From contig CM059587.1 of assembly GCA_030407085.1 (NCBI GenBank), positions 102,853,001 to 102,917,000 on the forward strand: DNA of 64,000 bases, written 5' to 3'. The DNA comes from Trichopria drosophilae. Its lineage: Eukaryota; Arthropoda; Insecta; Hymenoptera; Diapriidae. The notes under the pieces were generated by a model. The model was not told where the DNA came from and did no database searches. It saw nothing but the letters and a program-made list of their open reading frames with translations. The position numbers and the translations under genes were made by a program. Positions 62,554-64,000 of the stretch are shown here, piece by piece (the first letter of the stretch is position 1; every line of letters starts with the position of its first letter).

Positions 62554-62871
62554 ATGGCCGAAAATATAAATTTAATAAGTTTTTCCGATATTATTGAGTA
62601 CGTAAGACCTGGTTCACCTTGTTACGTTGAAGGAGAAGCAGTGCTTAATGCAAAACACCTAATGTTTTGTGGCTTCACGAAAAAAATCGGCTGAAAGATT
62701 CGAAATTATAGGACTTTGTTTACAGACTTCTTGTCTATCCGGACCGCCTCATGAAATTAATATTGTTATTAATGAAAATAATGAGCTAAAAAAATTTTGC
62801 ATATGTTCTTGTAAAGCTGGGGCTTCCGGAAAATGCAAGCATTCTGTTGCAATGCTTATGTATTTGACTCG
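62554..62871 (+). CDS. First exon of a SWIM zinc-finger protein, one-base shift in an A-run
   Basis: ATG 62554 gives MAENINLISFSDIIEYVRPG and then EAVLNAKHLMFCGFTKK; this frame stops at TGA 62692-62694. Dropping one of the seven A's at about 62680-62686 joins it to SAERFEIIGLCLQTSCLSGP and then the SWIM finger, CICSCKAGASGKCKH (C-x-C ... C-x-H), ending MLMYLTR. Right after, TCG-GTAAGTATA (intron start 62872) is a consensus splice donor, so this is probably an exon of about 106 codons with its continuation outside the visible coding. SWIM fingers bind DNA or protein. Related single-SWIM proteins with this FxDLxEYV start are, as I recall, multi-copy in arthropods and partly transposon-linked. 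A sequencing error, a frameshifted pseudogene or a real paralogue are all possible. Confidence 0.65.
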
Positions 62872-63171
62872 GTAAGTATATACAGTCATCGAAGTGTACA
62901 TACTTGACATCCATATACGTATATTTGTCTAACAGGTCCTTTTTTTTAATAAAGTAAAACAAATAGATAAATAAAGAAATATATAAGCGTGTACGCCTTT
63001 GTTTAGAATTCCCCGAGGGGTCAACCACTGACCAAAAAATGTACAGGAATTCGCAAAAGTGGGAATATTCGTAGTTGCATTCCTAGTATTCCCAGCTCAT
63101 AATCTTACGACATTAATTAATTACTTATTAGATTCAGCTGTTCTACTACATGGTTCAACATGTCAACGTTC
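62872..63171. other. Presumed start of an intron
   Basis: It follows the splice donor of the SWIM exon. It is AT-rich with no acceptor plus coding continuation that I can identify before the piggyBac-type MITE. Confidence 0.4.
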
Positions 63172-63763
63172 TTAACCCTTTAAGGCCCGACTTTTTTTAA
63201 GTGATGCGATTTTCGTTATACTCTGTACTTAAGGGTTTTTGAGGTCGCTAATTACGAATCTGATGTTAGTTTTTCAAAATTCAAAATGGCAGATCCAATA
63301 TGGCGGACGACTTGTTTTAAATTTCATTGGATTCACTTGAAATTCGTTACTCGGGGGTTTATGTTAGTTTTTCTCTTTTCCGTTAATCTGATGGTAATTT
63401 TCATGTGTCTAGCTCAATTTTCAAATATTTTCGTCCGCCATCTTGAGTTTTGCAAAAATAACATCAGATTCGTAAACAGCGACCCCAAAAACACCCGAGT
63501 AGTAATTTTCATGAGCCTTACTCGAAGTAATTTAACAATTTTAAATTTTTTTAACAACCCTTAGCAAAAACATATTTTTTTAAGATAGTTATAATTATAA
63601 GATTGTTGTAAATTTATTGCACTATAATTTTTGTTTAAAATGTAATATAAATTTGTGGATCTTTGGCGTTTAGAACTGAAAAATTGATTAATTTTTGACA
63701 AAGTTACGAATGTACGAACACAAAAGTGATTTCAATCGAAACCGCTGGGCCTTAAAGGGTTAA
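63172..63763. mobile_element. piggyBac-type MITE with TTAA flanks
   Basis: TTAA at 63172-63175 and 63760-63763 flank a 584-bp element. The termini are CCCTTTAAGGCCCGA on the left and CCCTTTAAGGCCCAG inward from the right, a perfect 13-bp inverted repeat. Subterminally, GAGGTCGCTAATTACGAATC with AAAATGGCAGATCCAATATG (63237-63305) is inverted at 63430-63495 (CGTCCGCCATCTTGAG, CGTAAACAGCGACCCC). The TTAA target and CCC ends define the piggyBac superfamily. This is the cleanest copy of the dispersed family in the window. The frame at 63286-63564 is internal noise. Confidence 0.85.
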
Positions 63764-64000
63764 ATGAACAAATTTAACTTAAATAGGTATAGATTTCAAT
63801 TAATTTATTTACATGGTAATTTACATTGTTTTTAAACACATAGGTAACATTTAAAAATTATTAATTTAAGAGGAATATTTAAACTTTTTATAGTTTTTGA
63901 ATGTCAATACGGTATGCACTTTTTATGGTGAAAGGATTGGACCCAATCATACCATTTATTAGCACTTGGAAACTTTGTTTTGAGTTGACTTCATTTATAA
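63764..64000. other. AT-rich window end
   Basis: No feature seen before the window ends. Confidence 0.4.

Overview
The window looks like intergenic or repeat-dense DNA from an arthropod, most likely an insect. It is strongly AT-rich, has no bacterial-type operons or ribosome binding sites, has long microsatellites, and carries a eukaryotic transposon set (non-LTR retrotransposons, a Penelope-like element, Ty3/Gypsy fragments, Tc1/mariner, piggyBac and pogo-like DNA elements). I cannot name the species. I found no complete conserved host gene. Nearly all recognisable coding sequence is from mobile elements, and most of it is broken.

Layout. 1-12.9 kb: AT-rich DNA with a hexanucleotide array framed by an inverted repeat (1.2-1.65 kb), a foldback element (5.7-6.5 kb), small hairpin elements (7.1, 10.0 and 10.3 kb) and an eight-unit 30-bp tandem repeat (12.3 kb). 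12.96-16.3 kb: a GC-richer non-LTR retrotransposon of the restriction-like-endonuclease type (R4/Dong-like) on the minus strand. Its reading frame is open, but an internal in-frame deletion has removed the reverse transcriptase active-site block. 16.5-17.1 kb: a foldback element made of 194-bp units. 17.15-18.1 kb: a decayed Penelope-like element ending in a hammerhead-ribozyme-like core. 19 kb: a CT array of about 480 bp. 24.5-27.0 kb: a piggyBac-type element with a transposase C-terminal remnant, an internal inverted repeat, a nested non-LTR fragment and a perfect 38-bp palindrome. 29.5-31.8 kb: a non-LTR element with a visible 14-bp target duplication. 38.7-43.1 kb: two copies of an unrecognised protein family, one interrupted at TTAA by a piggyBac-type repeat, then a frameshifted Tc1/mariner transposase between inverted repeats. 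43.8 and 59.6-60.0 kb: Gypsy RNase H and integrase fragments. 47-52 kb: a MITE and a large foldback element. 54.55 kb: an isolated, intact hammerhead core. 55.5-56.3 kb: a third copy of the unrecognised family. 57.9-60.7 kb: a pogo-like MITE and a second large foldback element. 62.0-62.9 kb: pogo-like MITEs and an exon encoding a SWIM zinc finger that ends in a consensus splice donor. 63.17-63.76 kb: a clean piggyBac-type MITE with TTAA flanks.

The best candidates for something new are these: (1) the three-copy unrecognised protein family at 38.7, 39.0 and 55.6 kb; (2) the link between a dispersed repeat motif (GGGTCGCTGATTACGAATC), TTAA-flanked CCCTTT termini and a piggyBac transposase remnant; (3) two hammerhead-like cores, one behind a Penelope-like remnant and one solitary; (4) the R4-like element that lost its catalytic core yet kept an open frame; (5) the SWIM-finger exon. 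All assignments were made by eye, with no database search.
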